64,000 nucleotides of DNA, taken from positions 62,001 to 126,000 of the forward strand of contig NZ_JBBPBZ010000005.1 in NCBI RefSeq assembly GCF_038070105.1. Direction: 5' to 3'. Positions 1-9,369 of this stretch are shown piece by piece. The notes under the pieces are model-generated. The model was not told the DNA's origin, searched no databases, and worked only from the letters and a program-made list of their open reading frames with translations. The position numbers and the translations under genes were made by a program. Numbering within the stretch: the first letter of the stretch is position 1; each line of letters opens with the position of its first letter. Source of the stretch: Methylocystis sp. IM3. GTDB taxonomy: Bacteria; Pseudomonadota; Alphaproteobacteria; Rhizobiales; Beijerinckiaceae.

Positions 1-303
1 GATGGTGTGCCCGTGCTTGTCGACGGCGCGGTAGAGGTATTTCCACTGGCCGTTGACCTTGATATAGGTCTCGTCCATCCGCCAGCTGTTGCCGACCGCG
101 CGCTTCTCGCCTTTCCGGAAGGCGGCCTCTAACTGGGGCGTGAACTTTTGGACCCAGCGGTAAATGTTGGAATGGTCGACCTCAACGCCGCGCTCGAGCA
201 TCATTTCCTTCAGGTTCCGGTAGCTGAGGGGATAGGCGAGGTACCAGCGGACACAAAGCAGGATGATGTCCTTTTCAAAGCGGTGTCCTTTGAAGTCGAT
301 CAT
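1..303 (-). CDS. IS6-family transposase, N-terminal part (cut by window edge)
   Basis: The first 101 codons of a DDE transposase run leftward off the window. The protein starts MIDFKGHRFEKDIILLCVRW, then has a helix-turn-helix-like stretch (residues about 25-52, with SYRNLKEMMLERG) typical of the IS6/IS26 group. The first catalytic aspartate lies in MDETYIKV (Asp77). The later catalytic residues would be beyond the edge, so intactness cannot be judged. The start is the ATG at 303; I could not place the terminal inverted repeat between it and the next gene. It is the first of several insertion sequences in this rearranged region. Confidence 0.85.
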   Translation of the reverse strand, partial: MIDFKGHRFEKDIILLCVRWYLAYPLSYRNLKEMMLERGVEVDHSNIYRWVQKFTPQLEAAFRKGEKRAVGNSWRMDETYIKVNGQWKYLYRAVDKHGHTI

Positions 304-363
304 GGGGGCCGATCTAAGCGGTGTTGGTTAGGCGCATAGCTTACCGAAACCGCGCCGTCTCCG

Positions 364-642
364 CTAACGCACCAGAACCGCCTTGATCGCATGCTCCATT
401 CGGGCATCTTCGGAGCCAATGATACAGAGGTTAAACCCGCTCGCACGGATCTGCGTTCCAAAGCGTAACGCCTCCGCCGCTCTCGGCTGGCCTGCCAGTC
501 CGTCAATAGCTTCAATGTCCGCCGTCGTTAGGAAGGGAATCGCCGAAAGATCCGCGCGACGATAAAGTTCGTCTACGGAAAGCTTTTGCGCCAGAACCCG
601 CGTCTCTTGCCGGCCGTCGGCGTCAGAGCCGTTCAGTCCCAT
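364..642 (-). pseudogene. Truncated Lon-like AAA protease, N-terminal stub
   Basis: A 92-residue reading frame whose text resembles the start of the Lon-like (LonB/YcbZ type) AAA+ proteases: LTTADIEAIDGLAGQPRAAE followed by ALRFG and a GFNLCIIG strand. That is the region just before and into the Walker A strand, but the P-loop itself reads GSEDAR and the frame stops soon after, so no ATPase or protease domain is left. An AAAGG ribosome-binding site precedes the ATG at 642. It lies between an IS6 transposase and groEL and is best read as a remnant rather than a working small gene. The family assignment is by motif similarity and is moderately sure. Confidence 0.6.
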
Positions 643-754
643 AGCTAGACCTTTCGCAAGGGAGATTATGTTATCCGTTTCGGGAAATGCGTCGACCCTG
701 CTATTGCTGCCCGCGATTATCGTCGGCGGATCTGTTTTGCTTCTGGTTCTGACC

Positions 755-2377
755 TTACAGACCCAATTCGCCTTCTTGGTTTCGTTTGCCTGTCTTTTCG
801 GGGACCTCTGTCATGGTTGCTTCCGTAAGGAGCAAGACCCCCGCCACCGAAGCCGCATTCTCCAGGGCGACGCGCAACACTTTTACGGGGTCGATAATGC
901 CTGCCTCGATCAGGTCAACATATTGCTTGCGCGCCGCGTCAAACCCAAAATTCGCGTCCCCCTCGAGCACCCGGGCGATCACCACTCCGCCATCCACGCC
1001 AGAGTTTTCGGCGATCTGCCGGGCAGGCGCTTCGAGGGCGTGCTGAAGAATGCGAAGGCCGGTCTTTTCGTCCCCTTCAGTGCGGCCCTCCTCGGTCGCG
1101 AGCGTTTCTATGCACCGCAGCAACGCAACCCCGCCGCCCGGCACGACCCCCTCCGCTACAGCCGCCTTTGTGGCGCTAATCGCGTCGTCAAGAGCTTCCT
1201 TCTTCGATTTCATTTCCGACTCGCTCGGCGCGCCAACGCGGATCACCGCGACGCCGCCAGAGAGCTTAGCAATTCGCTCTTCGAGCTTTTCGCGGTCATA
1301 GTCGCTTGTCGACTTTTCAAGCTCGCCTCGGATCGACTGAATACGGGCATCGATTCGATCGCGAAGTCCCGCGCCGCCGATAATCGTGGTTTTGTCTTTA
1401 TCGACGACAACACGCGCCGCCTGTCCGAGTCGGTCGATCGCCGTGTGCTCAAGCTTCAGTCCGACTTCCTCGGAAATAACTTGGCCCCCCGTCAGCAAAG
1501 CGATGTCCTCGAGGAGAGCCTTTCGTCGATCGCCAAAACCCGGGGATTTAACTGCGCAGACTTTGAAGACGCCGCGAAGATGATTGACGACCAAAGTCGC
1601 CAGAGCTTCGCCCTCGACGTCCTCGCAGATAAGCAGCAAGGGACGCCCGGACTTCGCGATCTCTTCCAATAAGCCTACGATCTCCCGAAGAGAGCCGACT
1701 TTCCGATCGCATAAAAGCAGGTAAACATCCTCGAGCACGGCCTCCATGTGCTCAGGATCCGTTATAAAATACGGCGACACGAAGCCGCGGTCGAATTGCA
1801 TCCCTTCAACGACCTCAAGGGTTGTTTCCGTCGTCTTCGATTCCTCGACGGAGATTACGCCTTCGTCGCCGACCTTCTCCAGCGCGCTGGCCACCAGTTC
1901 GCCGATCGCCGGGTCATTATGAGCCGCGATCATCGCGACCTGGGCCTTTTCTTTGCGCGTGGTCACCGGCCTCGCGATCTTTTGCAAGTGACTGATCGCC
2001 AATTTCACGCCGTCATCAATGCCGCGTTTGAGCTCGACCGCGCTGGCCCCCGCGACAACGTTTCGGCTTCCTTCCGTCGCGATGGCGTGCGCGAGAATCG
2101 TTGAAGTGCTCGTCCCGTCGCCAACGACCTCGCCGGTCTTTTCCGCGGCCTGGCGCAAGACGCGCGCCCCAAGGCTTTCTTCGGGGTCTTCGAGGTCAAA
2201 TTCTTTAGCAATCGTCACTCCATCATTGCAGACAATTGGGGCGCCCCAGGTTTTCTGAATCAAGACGGATTTCGATTTCGGCCCGAGGGTTACGCGAATT
2301 GCGTCAGCGAGCTGCGTTGCGCCGCGAAGAATCTTCTCCCGCGCCTCAAACCTGAAAAGCACCCGCTTATGCGTCAT
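755..2377 (-). CDS. groEL: Divergent GroEL chaperonin (60 kDa, Cpn60)
   Basis: Full-length chaperonin of 540 residues, which would form the ring that folds proteins with ATP and GroES. Visible hallmarks are the equatorial nucleotide motif [10 protein letters not shown] near the start, the [11 protein letters not shown] motif carrying the catalytic Asp, an apical domain in the middle and [12 protein letters not shown]. The usual Gly-Gly-Met C-terminal tail is absent; the protein ends in a charged stretch ([13 protein letters not shown]). I chose the ATG at 2377 because GGAG sits about nine bases upstream; a TTG at 2389 is in frame but poorly placed. No groES gene is next to it, so it is probably an extra paralogue relying on GroES made elsewhere. 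No CIRCE-like repeat was seen upstream. Confidence 0.93.
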   Translation of the reverse strand: MTHKRVLFRFEAREKILRGATQLADAIRVTLGPKSKSVLIQKTWGAPIVCNDGVTIAKEFDLEDPEESLGARVLRQAAEKTGEVVGDGTSTSTILAHAIATEGSRNVVAGASAVELKRGIDDGVKLAISHLQKIARPVTTRKEKAQVAMIAAHNDPAIGELVASALEKVGDEGVISVEESKTTETTLEVVEGMQFDRGFVSPYFITDPEHMEAVLEDVYLLLCDRKVGSLREIVGLLEEIAKSGRPLLLICEDVEGEALATLVVNHLRGVFKVCAVKSPGFGDRRKALLEDIALLTGGQVISEEVGLKLEHTAIDRLGQAARVVVDKDKTTIIGGAGLRDRIDARIQSIRGELEKSTSDYDREKLEERIAKLSGGVAVIRVGAPSESEMKSKKEALDDAISATKAAVAEGVVPGGGVALLRCIETLATEEGRTEGDEKTGLRILQHALEAPARQIAENSGVDGGVVIARVLEGDANFGFDAARKQYVDLIEAGIIDPVKVLRVALENAASVAGVLLLTEATMTEVPEKTGKRNQEGELGL

Positions 2378-2594
2378 TTCTAGCTCCAATTAACGCCGAC
2401 TTTGGCTGTGAGGCTGTGCGAGTAGTCGCTGGTTCCCCAGCGCCAAGTAGTTCGCAGGACTATTGACGCGTGATCCCGCGGCCAATTGTTCTCGAATTTG
2501 ACCATTGTTGCAAAGCATTTATCGATAAAATTCTCAAAGAACCCTGTAGCTTGACATTCTGGTCGCCTCGCGTCGGCGGCAGAGTTTATTCACC

Positions 2595-3578
2595 GTGTAC
2601 TCGCTGACCTCGAGTCAGAAGGCGGTGTTTCTGGGAAGCGCAGCCGCGCTTTGCAGGTTGGCAATGTCATTATTCCCGGCTTCCGTGAGCACGGCGCTCG
2701 CCGTGCTCGGCGAGGACGTCGGCGTTGCGGGCGTCGTTTCCGTGCAACCAAGTGGCTATTGCAGCTTTCCGCTCGAGCTCGCGGAGTCGTTCGGCATAGA
2801 GGCGACTCTGCTCGAGGTCGAACGCAACGTCTTGCAGGTGACGGATATTTGTCCGCTTGACCCCGAGATCAACGAGGAGCAGGCCGCTGCGATGGTCGCC
2901 TCGCTTGGCGAGCATACCAGCCATCCTATCGCGTGGGCGGTTATGCGCCTCGCCCGGCAGCGGCGGCTTGCTCATGTCCCGCACGAGGAGGTGAGCTTCA
3001 TAGTCGGACACGGAGTCGAAGCGCTGGTCAATGGGAGCAGCATTCGATTTGGCAGTCGACACTTTCTGGAGGATGACGAACAAATCTCATTTGCCAACGC
3101 TCGCGAGATGATCGAGGCATTCGCAGCGGAGGGCAAGTCGCTTCTCTACATGGCCGCCGACGGGCATCCCCTGGCGGTGTTCGCCCTGCGCGACCGGCTG
3201 CGATCGGAGACCCCATACACGCTTGTGGTGCTCCGGGAATTGGGGATCGAGCGCATCGTCATGGTGACAGGGGACCACCGCGTTTCGGCCCAGGCGCTCG
3301 CGAGTGAACTCGGAATCGACAATGTATTCTTCGAACAGCACCCAGAGGAAAAGGCGCGCGTCGTCGCCGCATTGAAACAGGACGGGCGTCGGGTCGCCTA
3401 TATCGGCGATGGAGTCAACGATGGTCCAGCCTTGATAGAAGCCGACGTTGGCGTCTCGATGCCGCGAGCCGCCGACATTGCTCGAGCCACTGCCGACATA
3501 GTCCTTGTGAAAGACCGCCTGGCCTCAGTCGCCACCATGACGTTATTCCGCGCGACCCTTGTCCCCTTCTGCTCTTAG
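2595..3578 (+). pseudogene. Heavy-metal P-type ATPase remnant, cytosolic hydrolase domain (copy 1)
   Basis: From about residue 70 the frame matches the nucleotide-binding and phosphorylation region of P1B-type metal ATPases: EHTSHPIAWAV (the HP-locus), IVMVTGDHRVSAQ (MVTGD) and YIGDGVNDGPALIEADVG (hinge motif). The phosphorylation site DKTGT is missing, as are all N-terminal metal-binding and membrane segments, and the final membrane helices are replaced by unrelated sequence after LASVATM. The product could not transport. Its 3' end overlaps the convergent dnaJ stop. A second partial copy of the same gene, including the lost C-terminus, lies at 6985-7407 on the other side of dnaKJ. The first 70 codons have no recognisable homology. 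Confidence 0.8.
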
Positions 3579-4634
3579 TTGTTCGAACAATTGTCGTTGG
3601 CGCTTTGACAGCCGCTCCGGCACATGCACCTGGAGTCGCACGTAAAGGTCGCCCGGAGCGCCGCCGCCAAATCGTGGCAGACCTTTCCCATGCAAGCGCA
3701 ATATTGACTCCGGCTGGCTTCCGGCCGGAACCTTCAAGGATACTTTGCCATCTAGCGTCGGCACATCGATCTCCGTGCCTAGAACTGCGTCGACGACATT
3801 GATCGTCTCCACCCGATAGAGGTCACGACCGCGCCTTTCGAAGCGTGGGTCTTTGGCGGTGCCAACAATGACGAAGAGGTCTCCGGGTGGCAATCCGGGC
3901 TTGCCTGCCGGCTGACCATGACCTGGAATACGCAACGCAGTTCCTTCTTCAACCCCGACTGGGATGCGCACTGTGAGTGTCTCGTCTTGTGCGATTTTGC
4001 CGGTCCCCCCGCACCGCTCGCAACGCGCATCGATGATCGCGCCTTGACCCCCGCACTCCAGACAGGTCGTGATATGCTGCAAGGTATCGCCAGCCTTTTG
4101 CTGGCTGCGGACGATTTGTCCTAAGCCCCCGCACTTCGTGCAAATACGCGGTTTCGTGCCTGCCTTGGCCCCCGATCCTTTGCAGGATTCGCATGTAACC
4201 GGCCGCCCAATATGAACGATTTCTTCGCCACCTGATAGGACCATCTCCAGCGGCACCGCGATCGCGGCCTCTATATTTTCCCCGCGCCGCGGCGCTGCCC
4301 CGTGCCGAAAAAAGTGGTCGAATGGACTTGCTTCGCCAAAGTCGAAGCCGAGTCCGCCAAGAATGTCCTCGAAGTTGACGCCGCCGAAGAGGTCTTCAGG
4401 GGTGAAGCCCGCGACGCCTGCATACCCGTGGGCGTCATACTCGGCTCGCTTCTGGGGATCGCTCAATACCGCATACGCCGCGGCTATCTCCTTGAAACGA
4501 TCGCCGGAGCCCGGATCCTTGTTGCGATCGGGGTGGTATTTCAGTGCAAGGTTTCGAAATGCATCCTTGATCGTCTTTTGCTCGGCGTCCCGGGAGACGC
4601 CAAGCACTTCATAATAGTCGCGCGGCTCGGCCAA
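3543..4634 (-). CDS. dnaJ: DnaJ/Hsp40 co-chaperone
   Basis: Complete 363-residue type I DnaJ. The J-domain (residues about 5-70) carries the HPD triad at 34-36 that stimulates Hsp70 ATPase. A short Gly/Phe linker with DLFGGVNFEDILGGLGF follows. Four CxxCxGxG zinc motifs lie between about 145 and 210 (CESCKGSG, CTKCGGLG, CLECGGQG, CERCGGTG), then the beta-sandwich substrate domains. It starts 17 bases after the dnaK remnant stop, as in a dnaK-dnaJ operon. With its linked DnaK lacking the ATPase N-terminus, it must work with another Hsp70 if it works at all. Its end overlaps the P-type ATPase remnant on the other strand. Confidence 0.94.
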   Translation of the reverse strand: MAEPRDYYEVLGVSRDAEQKTIKDAFRNLALKYHPDRNKDPGSGDRFKEIAAAYAVLSDPQKRAEYDAHGYAGVAGFTPEDLFGGVNFEDILGGLGFDFGEASPFDHFFRHGAAPRRGENIEAAIAVPLEMVLSGGEEIVHIGRPVTCESCKGSGAKAGTKPRICTKCGGLGQIVRSQQKAGDTLQHITTCLECGGQGAIIDARCERCGGTGKIAQDETLTVRIPVGVEEGTALRIPGHGQPAGKPGLPPGDLFVIVGTAKDPRFERRGRDLYRVETINVVDAVLGTEIDVPTLDGKVSLKVPAGSQPESILRLHGKGLPRFGGGAPGDLYVRLQVHVPERLSKRQRQLFEQLRAEGDKGRAE

Positions 4635-4651
4635 GTCTCACAGATCTCCCT

Positions 4652-6335
4652 TCAGCGGCCTCCGCCGCCCCCTGACTCTTTGTACTCCGCTTCAACCACG
4701 CGCGCCCCGGGGCCGGAGCCCGCTGGTCTAGCGGCTCCGGTTGGCGCCCCAATATCTGGGCGGGGCTGTGCTCCTGGCTGCGGCGCCTGAGCATAGAGCG
4801 CCTGGCCGGACTCTTGGAGCACGACCTTTAAAGCGCTCGCTTTCTGCGCCGCCGCGTCGGCGTCACGCTTACTCAGCGCCTCACGAGTTTCGCTGAGGGC
4901 TGTCTCGATGCGTTGCCGCACATCATCCGAAAGTCTCGACCCGAAATCAGCGAGCGTCCGCTCAGCTTGATAACAATGGGCGTCGGCGTTATTGAGCTTT
5001 TCCGCCTCTTCACGCCGTTTTCTGTCCTGTTCCGCAAAATGCGCCGCCTGGCCAATCATGCGTTGCTTTTCATTCTCGGGGAGGCGGGTGGAGCCCGTAA
5101 TGCGGATTGATTGTGATCTCCGGCTCGCCATGTCCTTTGCTGTAACGTGAAGGATTCCATCAGCGTCGATGTCTAACGTCACTTCGACTTTCGGAACGCC
5201 GCGTGGCGCGGGAGGCAAGCCGTCCAAGTTAAACTCACCCAGGCTCGTATTGTCCGGAGCCATTGGCCGTTCGCCTTGGACAACGTGAATAGTTACGCTG
5301 GTCTGTAGGTCAGCAGCGGTGGTGAAGATTTCGGCGCGCTTAATTGGTATTGGCGTGTTGCGGGCAATAAGCGGCGTCGCGACGCCCCCCAGAGTCTCAA
5401 TGCCGAGCGTAAGCGGAGTCACGTCCACGAGGACAATCGAGCCAACCTCGCCGGCAAGGACTCCGGCCTGGATCGCGGCGCCTTGCGCCACACATTCCAT
5501 TGGGTCGATCCCCGTTTCGCCTCGTCGCTCGACGAGCTCTTCGAAAAAGGCCCGGACCATCGGCATTCGGGTCGGTCCCCCGACAAACACCAGCCGATCA
5601 ACCTGATTGGACTCAATTCCTGCGTCGTGAAATGCCTGTAGCACCGGTTCCCGACAGCGCTCGACGACAGGTCGGACAATGCGCTCGAGTTCGGCGCGCG
5701 TAAGATCATAATCGAAGTGTCGAGGTCCCGAAGGTCCGGCGGCGAGAAAAGGCAGCGAGATATGGCTTGTCGCATTCGTCGACAATTCGATTTTGGCGAC
5801 TTCTCCCGCCTCCTTAATTCGCGCCGCCACCATCTTGTCGTTCCGCATATCGAGGCCGCTCTGGACGCGGAAACGGTCCGCGAGATATTCAAATATGAGA
5901 TTGTCCATATCGGTGCCGCCAAGCCGAGTGTTGCCGCTCGTCGCTTTCACCTCGAACACGCCTTTGCCAAACTCCATGATCGTTACGTCAAGCGTACCGC
6001 CGCCAAAATCGATGACAGCAATCCGTAGTTCCTGTGCGAGCCGGTCGAGCCCGTAGGCTAGCGAGGCAGCGGTAGGCTCGTTGACAAGCCGCAAAACCTC
6101 CAGCCCGGCGATCCCGGCTGCGTCTTTAGTCGCATTACGTTGATTGTCATCGAAATAAGCTGGGACCGTCGCAACCGCCTGGTTGATTGGTTTGCCCAAA
6201 AAGGCTTCAGCGTCGCGCAGCTGGACAGGAATCGATCGCAATAGCGCCGCCAATAATCCGCATTGCGCCAATATTTGAAAGGAACCTGCCGACCCCTATG
6301 ACACCCCAGAGATGAGCGGATACGTTCAGGATTTC
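4652..6335 (-). pseudogene. dnaK: DnaK/Hsp70, N-terminally truncated
   Basis: The open frame of about 540 residues begins inside the Hsp70 ATPase domain, just before DAEAFLGKPINQAVATVPAY, and continues through NEPTAASLAYGLDR, IAVIDFGGGTLDVTIMEFG and [10 protein letters not shown], the linker region, the substrate-binding domain ([12 protein letters not shown]) and a helical lid ending in a glycine-rich tail. The first 100 or so residues, including the phosphate-binding GIDLGTTNS motif, are missing. Short shifted pieces upstream (NPERIRSS, then GSAGSFQILAQ after an in-frame stop) look like degraded remains of that region up to about 6335. The only start within the frame is a TTG at 6271. Without the first phosphate loop ATP cannot bind normally, so I call it a pseudogene, although a stable partial protein is possible. 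Confidence 0.82.
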
Positions 6336-6404
6336 CTCGAATCCGATTGGCCGTCACAAAAATCATTGCTTACCTGACCAAGAAGACGCGAATGGAGGAG
6401 TCCT

Positions 6405-6677
6405 ATGGTTGACGCACCGAACGGACGCATTGAATTTGTGATGCCGGGAGATGAGCATTCGGCGATCCGGGTATGGATGGCTACGAACTCAAAGGCGATC
6501 AGGATCATAAAGCTTGGCCCCCTGCAGAGCTTCCTTGTCTTTGTGGGATTGCTCACGTTTCTCTGGCTTGGCGTTGTGTTTATGTCTGGAGTTCTTCTAA
6601 TTTTCGTCCCCTTAGTCATTGCGATTGTGGCAGGCGCTTATCTCATCGGCCTTTTGGGTTTCCGCCGGCCACATTGA
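6405..6677 (+). CDS. Small membrane protein, hypothetical
   Basis: A 90-residue protein preceded by a good GGAGGAG ribosome-binding site six bases before the ATG. The N-terminal half is soluble and mixed in charge (residues 1-38). Two closely spaced hydrophobic stretches follow, about residues 41-62 and 64-84, consistent with a membrane hairpin, and the tail is short and basic (FRRPH). I do not recognise the family. It is transcribed away from dnaK and occupies the place where the missing dnaK 5' end should be, so it may have arrived with whatever truncated that gene. Confidence 0.65.
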   Translation: MVDAPNGRIEFVMPGDEHSAIRVWMATNSKAIRIIKLGPLQSFLVFVGLLTFLWLGVVFMSGVLLIFVPLVIAIVAGAYLIGLLGFRRPH

Positions 6678-6984
6678 AAGGACGTGGGCGCGGCCTTCTG
6701 CGGTCGCGCCATGCCGCGGCATCATGGGTTTTTGATCTCAAGAGGCGTTATCCGAGGACCGGCGGAGCTCGTGCAACGCCCACGTCGCCCAAATGGCCGC
6801 GCCGCAGGCGGGCTACGTTTTGCCGGGCAAGACCGCGTACATCGCCTGGGCAGCACTCTGAAGAACGGCTTCGCCAACTTACGCGACGAACTGCTTGACG
6901 GCATTTTTACCCAAGGACCGTTATCGAGAGCGCTATTAAGATACCGAGCGTCCGGATGAATCTCTGGGTTACAAGCCTGATCGA
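6678..6984 (+). other. Gap with no assignable gene
   Basis: This 300-base gap lies between the small membrane protein and the second P-type ATPase fragment. It has open frames on both strands, but none has a convincing start with a ribosome-binding site or a recognisable motif. It may hold decayed coding sequence. Confidence 0.5.
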
Positions 6985-7407
6985 CAAGGGATTCTTCGAA
7001 CAACACCCAGAGGAAAAGGCGCGCGTCGGCTCCGCACTGAGACAGGACGGGCGTGTCCCCTATGTGGGCGATGGTGTCAACGATGGTCCAGCCTTGATAG
7101 AAGCCGACGTTGGCGTTTCAATGCCGCGCGCCGCCGATATTGCTCGAGCCACTGTCGACATTGTCTTTGTCAAATACCGCCTTGCCTAGGTCGCCAACAT
7201 GAGCGACATTCCAACTTCCGGCTCGGAGTCGGCGTCAACACGGCGATATTGACCGACGCCGCGCTCGGCTATGTCTCTCCGCTTATGGCGGCCGCACTGC
7301 ATAACGGCGCGACCATTCTCGTGCTCGTTCGCGCGCTACTCGGCGGCCGATCCAAGATTTCACCGTGGGGGAGAAGCCGTCGTCCCGTCGCCAACAGGCG
7401 TCGATGA
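6985..7407 (+). pseudogene. Heavy-metal P-type ATPase remnant, C-terminal part (copy 2)
   Basis: The stretch 6990-7195 repeats 3327-3533 with only scattered differences and encodes FFEQHPEEKAR, then VGDGVNDGPALIEADVG, then a frame ending in a TAG where copy 1 has the Ser codon of LAS. Beyond the stop, another frame (about 7218-7407) encodes GVGVNTAILTDAALGYVSPL and LHNGATILVLVRALLGG, the last membrane helix and C-terminus of P1B-type ATPases. So this copy holds the end of the gene that copy 1 lost, but with a nonsense codon and a frameshift. Neither copy is functional. Confidence 0.8.
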
Positions 7408-7716
7408 CGACCGTGGCGTCTAGGCACAACCGTTGCGCGCGCTCATGACTGGCCCCGTCATTATCGCGTTCGCGCCCCGAGGACGCGCCCTGATGCCTTT
7501 GCGCTAAAAAGGGTTGAATTTATTCCATTAGCTTTGGAGAGAGCCTAGCTAGGGCGTTTCCAATTACCGAATAAGGCATGTCGACAACGACGATTTGACT
7601 GTGCAGCCATGCTTGAAATACCTCGCTCACTGAAGTGAAATTACGGGGTGGCGCTCCCTCGCCCGGCTTCGCTGGTGCCGAGGGCGCCTCGTTCGGCTAA
7701 CCAAAGGAGTGCGGCC
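7408..7716 (+). other. Leader region upstream of hsp20
   Basis: About 300 bases without a supported gene. The 3' part is the likely 5' untranslated region of the downstream hsp20 and contains a strong hairpin listed separately. A CTTGAAAT at about 7613 resembles a heat-shock sigma -35 box, but I see no matching -10 at the right distance, so I do not claim a promoter. Confidence 0.4.
7650..7688 (+). promoter_or_regulatory. Stem-loop in the hsp20 5' leader (candidate RNA thermometer)
   Basis: GGCGCTCCCTCG (7650-7661) pairs with CGAGGGCGCC (7679-7688), with one bulged base, around a loop of about 17 bases. It ends 14 bases before the AAAGGAG ribosome-binding site of hsp20. There is no T-run, so it is not a typical terminator. 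Small heat-shock genes of Rhizobiales often carry ROSE-type thermometers in this place, but the ribosome-binding site is not visibly in the stem, so a role in temperature control is a guess. Confidence 0.35.
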
Positions 7717-8235
7717 ATGGCGGAGGCACAAACCAAACTGCCTGTGAAGAAGGGGGCCTCCGCGCCACCGTCCTACACCGGCTTGGATTGGCATCCCTTT
7801 GAGGCATTGCGGCGTCAGATCAATCGGCTCTTTGAAGAATTCCCTACCCCAACGAGCATTAGCCCCTTCGAACCCTTCGATCGCTTTCTCGGCGGGTTCC
7901 CGGCCACACCGGCCGTCGATTTTGTTGAAAAGGAAAAAGAGTATGAAATCACGGTGGAACTGCCCGGCCTGGACGATAAAGCCGTCGAGGTAAAGCTGTC
8001 GAACGGAACGCTGGCCATCAGCGGCGAAAAAAAGGAAGAGAAAGAAGAAACGAAGGAAGGCTACTACTTCTCTGAGCGGCGTTACGGCTCTTTCAAACGT
8101 GCCTTCCGTGTCCCCGAGGGTGTCGATTCAGACAAAATCGAGGCTTCGTTCGACAAAGGCGTGCTAACGCTCCGTCTTCCAAAGACGCCTGAGGCTCAAA
8201 AAACGCAAAAAACAATCCAAATCAAACCGAAGTAG
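7717..8235 (+). CDS. Hsp20-family small heat-shock protein
   Basis: A 172-residue holdase that keeps unfolding proteins soluble. The N-terminal arm (1-65) is rich in Pro and Phe with LFEEFPTPTSISPFEPFDRF. The alpha-crystallin domain spans about 67-162 with VDFVEKEKEYEITVELPG and the closing motif FDKGVLTLRLPK. The C-terminus has the I-x-I oligomer-anchoring motif (IQI). The ATG at 7717 follows AAAGGAG by seven bases; an upstream in-frame start is unlikely because it would lie in the leader hairpin. It is monocistronic here. It differs clearly from the second Hsp20 at 43931, which is shorter and has a different N-terminus. Confidence 0.93.
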   Translation: MAEAQTKLPVKKGASAPPSYTGLDWHPFEALRRQINRLFEEFPTPTSISPFEPFDRFLGGFPATPAVDFVEKEKEYEITVELPGLDDKAVEVKLSNGTLAISGEKKEEKEETKEGYYFSERRYGSFKRAFRVPEGVDSDKIEASFDKGVLTLRLPKTPEAQKTQKTIQIKPK

Positions 8236-8364
8236 GGCATGCTGCAAGTGAAAGGCCCTAGGCTATCCCTGGGGCCTGCTCAGCCTAAGTCGCGCAGTCA
8301 AGCCGCTCTCCGGCAGCGCGGCGAGCAACGGAATTCCCAAAAGGATATATTCAGGCATCGCCGC

Positions 8365-8634
8365 TTAGCCGCTCACCAGCCTAGCCACTTCGCGTATCGC
8401 TTCCTCCGCCGTGAAGTCGCCTGCTGACAAAGGCCAGCGCGACCATTTGACACTGTTCGTTTTCACCGAGGGCGTCCCAGCGCGATTTGTCGCCAGCCTC
8501 GTTCGACCCTCTTCCTCGCACTCGAGTTCTTGGGCCCCACAGACAGGGAGCATAACCTTTTCGGTCTTGGCATCCAGCTTTTCTATTACTTCTTTGGCTT
8601 GAACTGTGTGCATTGCTCGCCGCCCATTTGTCAT
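8365..8634 (-). CDS. Hypothetical protein coupled to phosphoribosyltransferase
   Basis: An 89-residue protein of unknown family with a charged middle (ELECEEEGRTRLATN) and a C-terminus containing FTAEEAIREVARLVSG. Its ATG at 8634 directly follows the TAG stop of the phosphoribosyltransferase, so translation is probably coupled. A second ATG seven codons in (8613), after a GGCGAG, is an alternative start. No membrane segment or signal peptide is visible. Confidence 0.55.
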   Translation of the reverse strand: MTNGRRAMHTVQAKEVIEKLDAKTEKVMLPVCGAQELECEEEGRTRLATNRAGTPSVKTNSVKWSRWPLSAGDFTAEEAIREVARLVSG

Positions 8635-9369
8635 CTACCGTGAGAAGGTTGGATTTGATGGGTCCGCGCCGGAATCCTTGTCCTTGCCAGAAGATTCGTC
8701 CGATTTCCTTTCAATTCCGGCAGAGCGATCGCCACCCAGTCGATCCAACGTAGACACGACTTCATCGTCGTCGATCTGGTGAAAGTCTTCATAATAGCAA
8801 CCGATCGCGATGAAGGTGCGGTGGGACTCCAAACACACCATCTCGTCTGCCTCACTAGCCAAGGAGCGAAGCGTGTCTGTCGGCGCCACCGGCACAGCCA
8901 ACACAAGCCTCTTTGGATTTAACGCCCTTACGGCGCGTAACGCCGCGCGCGTTGTCGCGCCAGTGGCTACCCCATCGTCGACCACAATCGCTATACGCCC
9001 GCCAACCTTGGGGCGAGGCCGTCCACTCAGATAAACGCGCCGACGTCGTTCAATCTCAGTAAGCTCGCGCTGGCAAACGGCGTTGAAGTCACCCTGCTTT
9101 ACTCGGGCTTCAGCGATTACATCTTCGTTACGAACGATCAATGGGGTTCCAGCGTCCGCAATCGCGCCCATTGCGAGTTCTGAGTAAAACGGCACTCCTA
9201 ATTTTCGGATCAAGATCAGATCAAGAGGCGCGGCTAGCACCGTAGCGATCGGGGCCGCGACAGGGACTCCGCCACGCGGCAGGGCGAGGACGACGACGTC
9301 CTCTCCCTTGTATCTCGCAAGCTTTCTAGCAAGCCGGCGGCCGGCTTCCGACCTATCGCGAAAGGACAT
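8635..9369 (-). CDS. Phosphoribosyltransferase family protein
   Basis: A 244-residue type I phosphoribosyltransferase fold. The PRPP-binding loop is VVDDGVATGATT (about residues 129-140). Upstream it has LALPRGGVPVAAPIA and LILIRKLGVP, both usual for the stand-alone stress-island branch of this family, whose natural substrate is unknown. The C-terminal 35 residues are a polar tail (ERKSDESSGKDKDSG) outside the domain. Related proteins are often fused to a dienelactone-hydrolase domain. Here that domain is absent, but fragments of one occur at 20149-20315 and 48341-48535. Confidence 0.85.
   Translation of the reverse strand: MSFRDRSEAGRRLARKLARYKGEDVVVLALPRGGVPVAAPIATVLAAPLDLILIRKLGVPFYSELAMGAIADAGTPLIVRNEDVIAEARVKQGDFNAVCQRELTEIERRRRVYLSGRPRPKVGGRIAIVVDDGVATGATTRAALRAVRALNPKRLVLAVPVAPTDTLRSLASEADEMVCLESHRTFIAIGCYYEDFHQIDDDEVVSTLDRLGGDRSAGIERKSDESSGKDKDSGADPSNPTFSR

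Noticed and set aside
668..1672. A 334-residue plus-strand open frame
   Set aside because: It is antisense to the well-supported groEL gene and shows no motif of its own.
2378..2594. A CIRCE operator upstream of groEL
   Set aside because: No TTAGCACTC/GAGTGCTAA inverted repeat was found in the region.
7600..7640. A heat-shock sigma promoter before hsp20
   Set aside because: CTTGAAAT is present but no acceptable -10 box lies at the proper distance.
8260..8290. A terminator after hsp20
   Set aside because: A short AGGCCC/GGGCCT pairing exists, but there is no T-run and the stem is weak.
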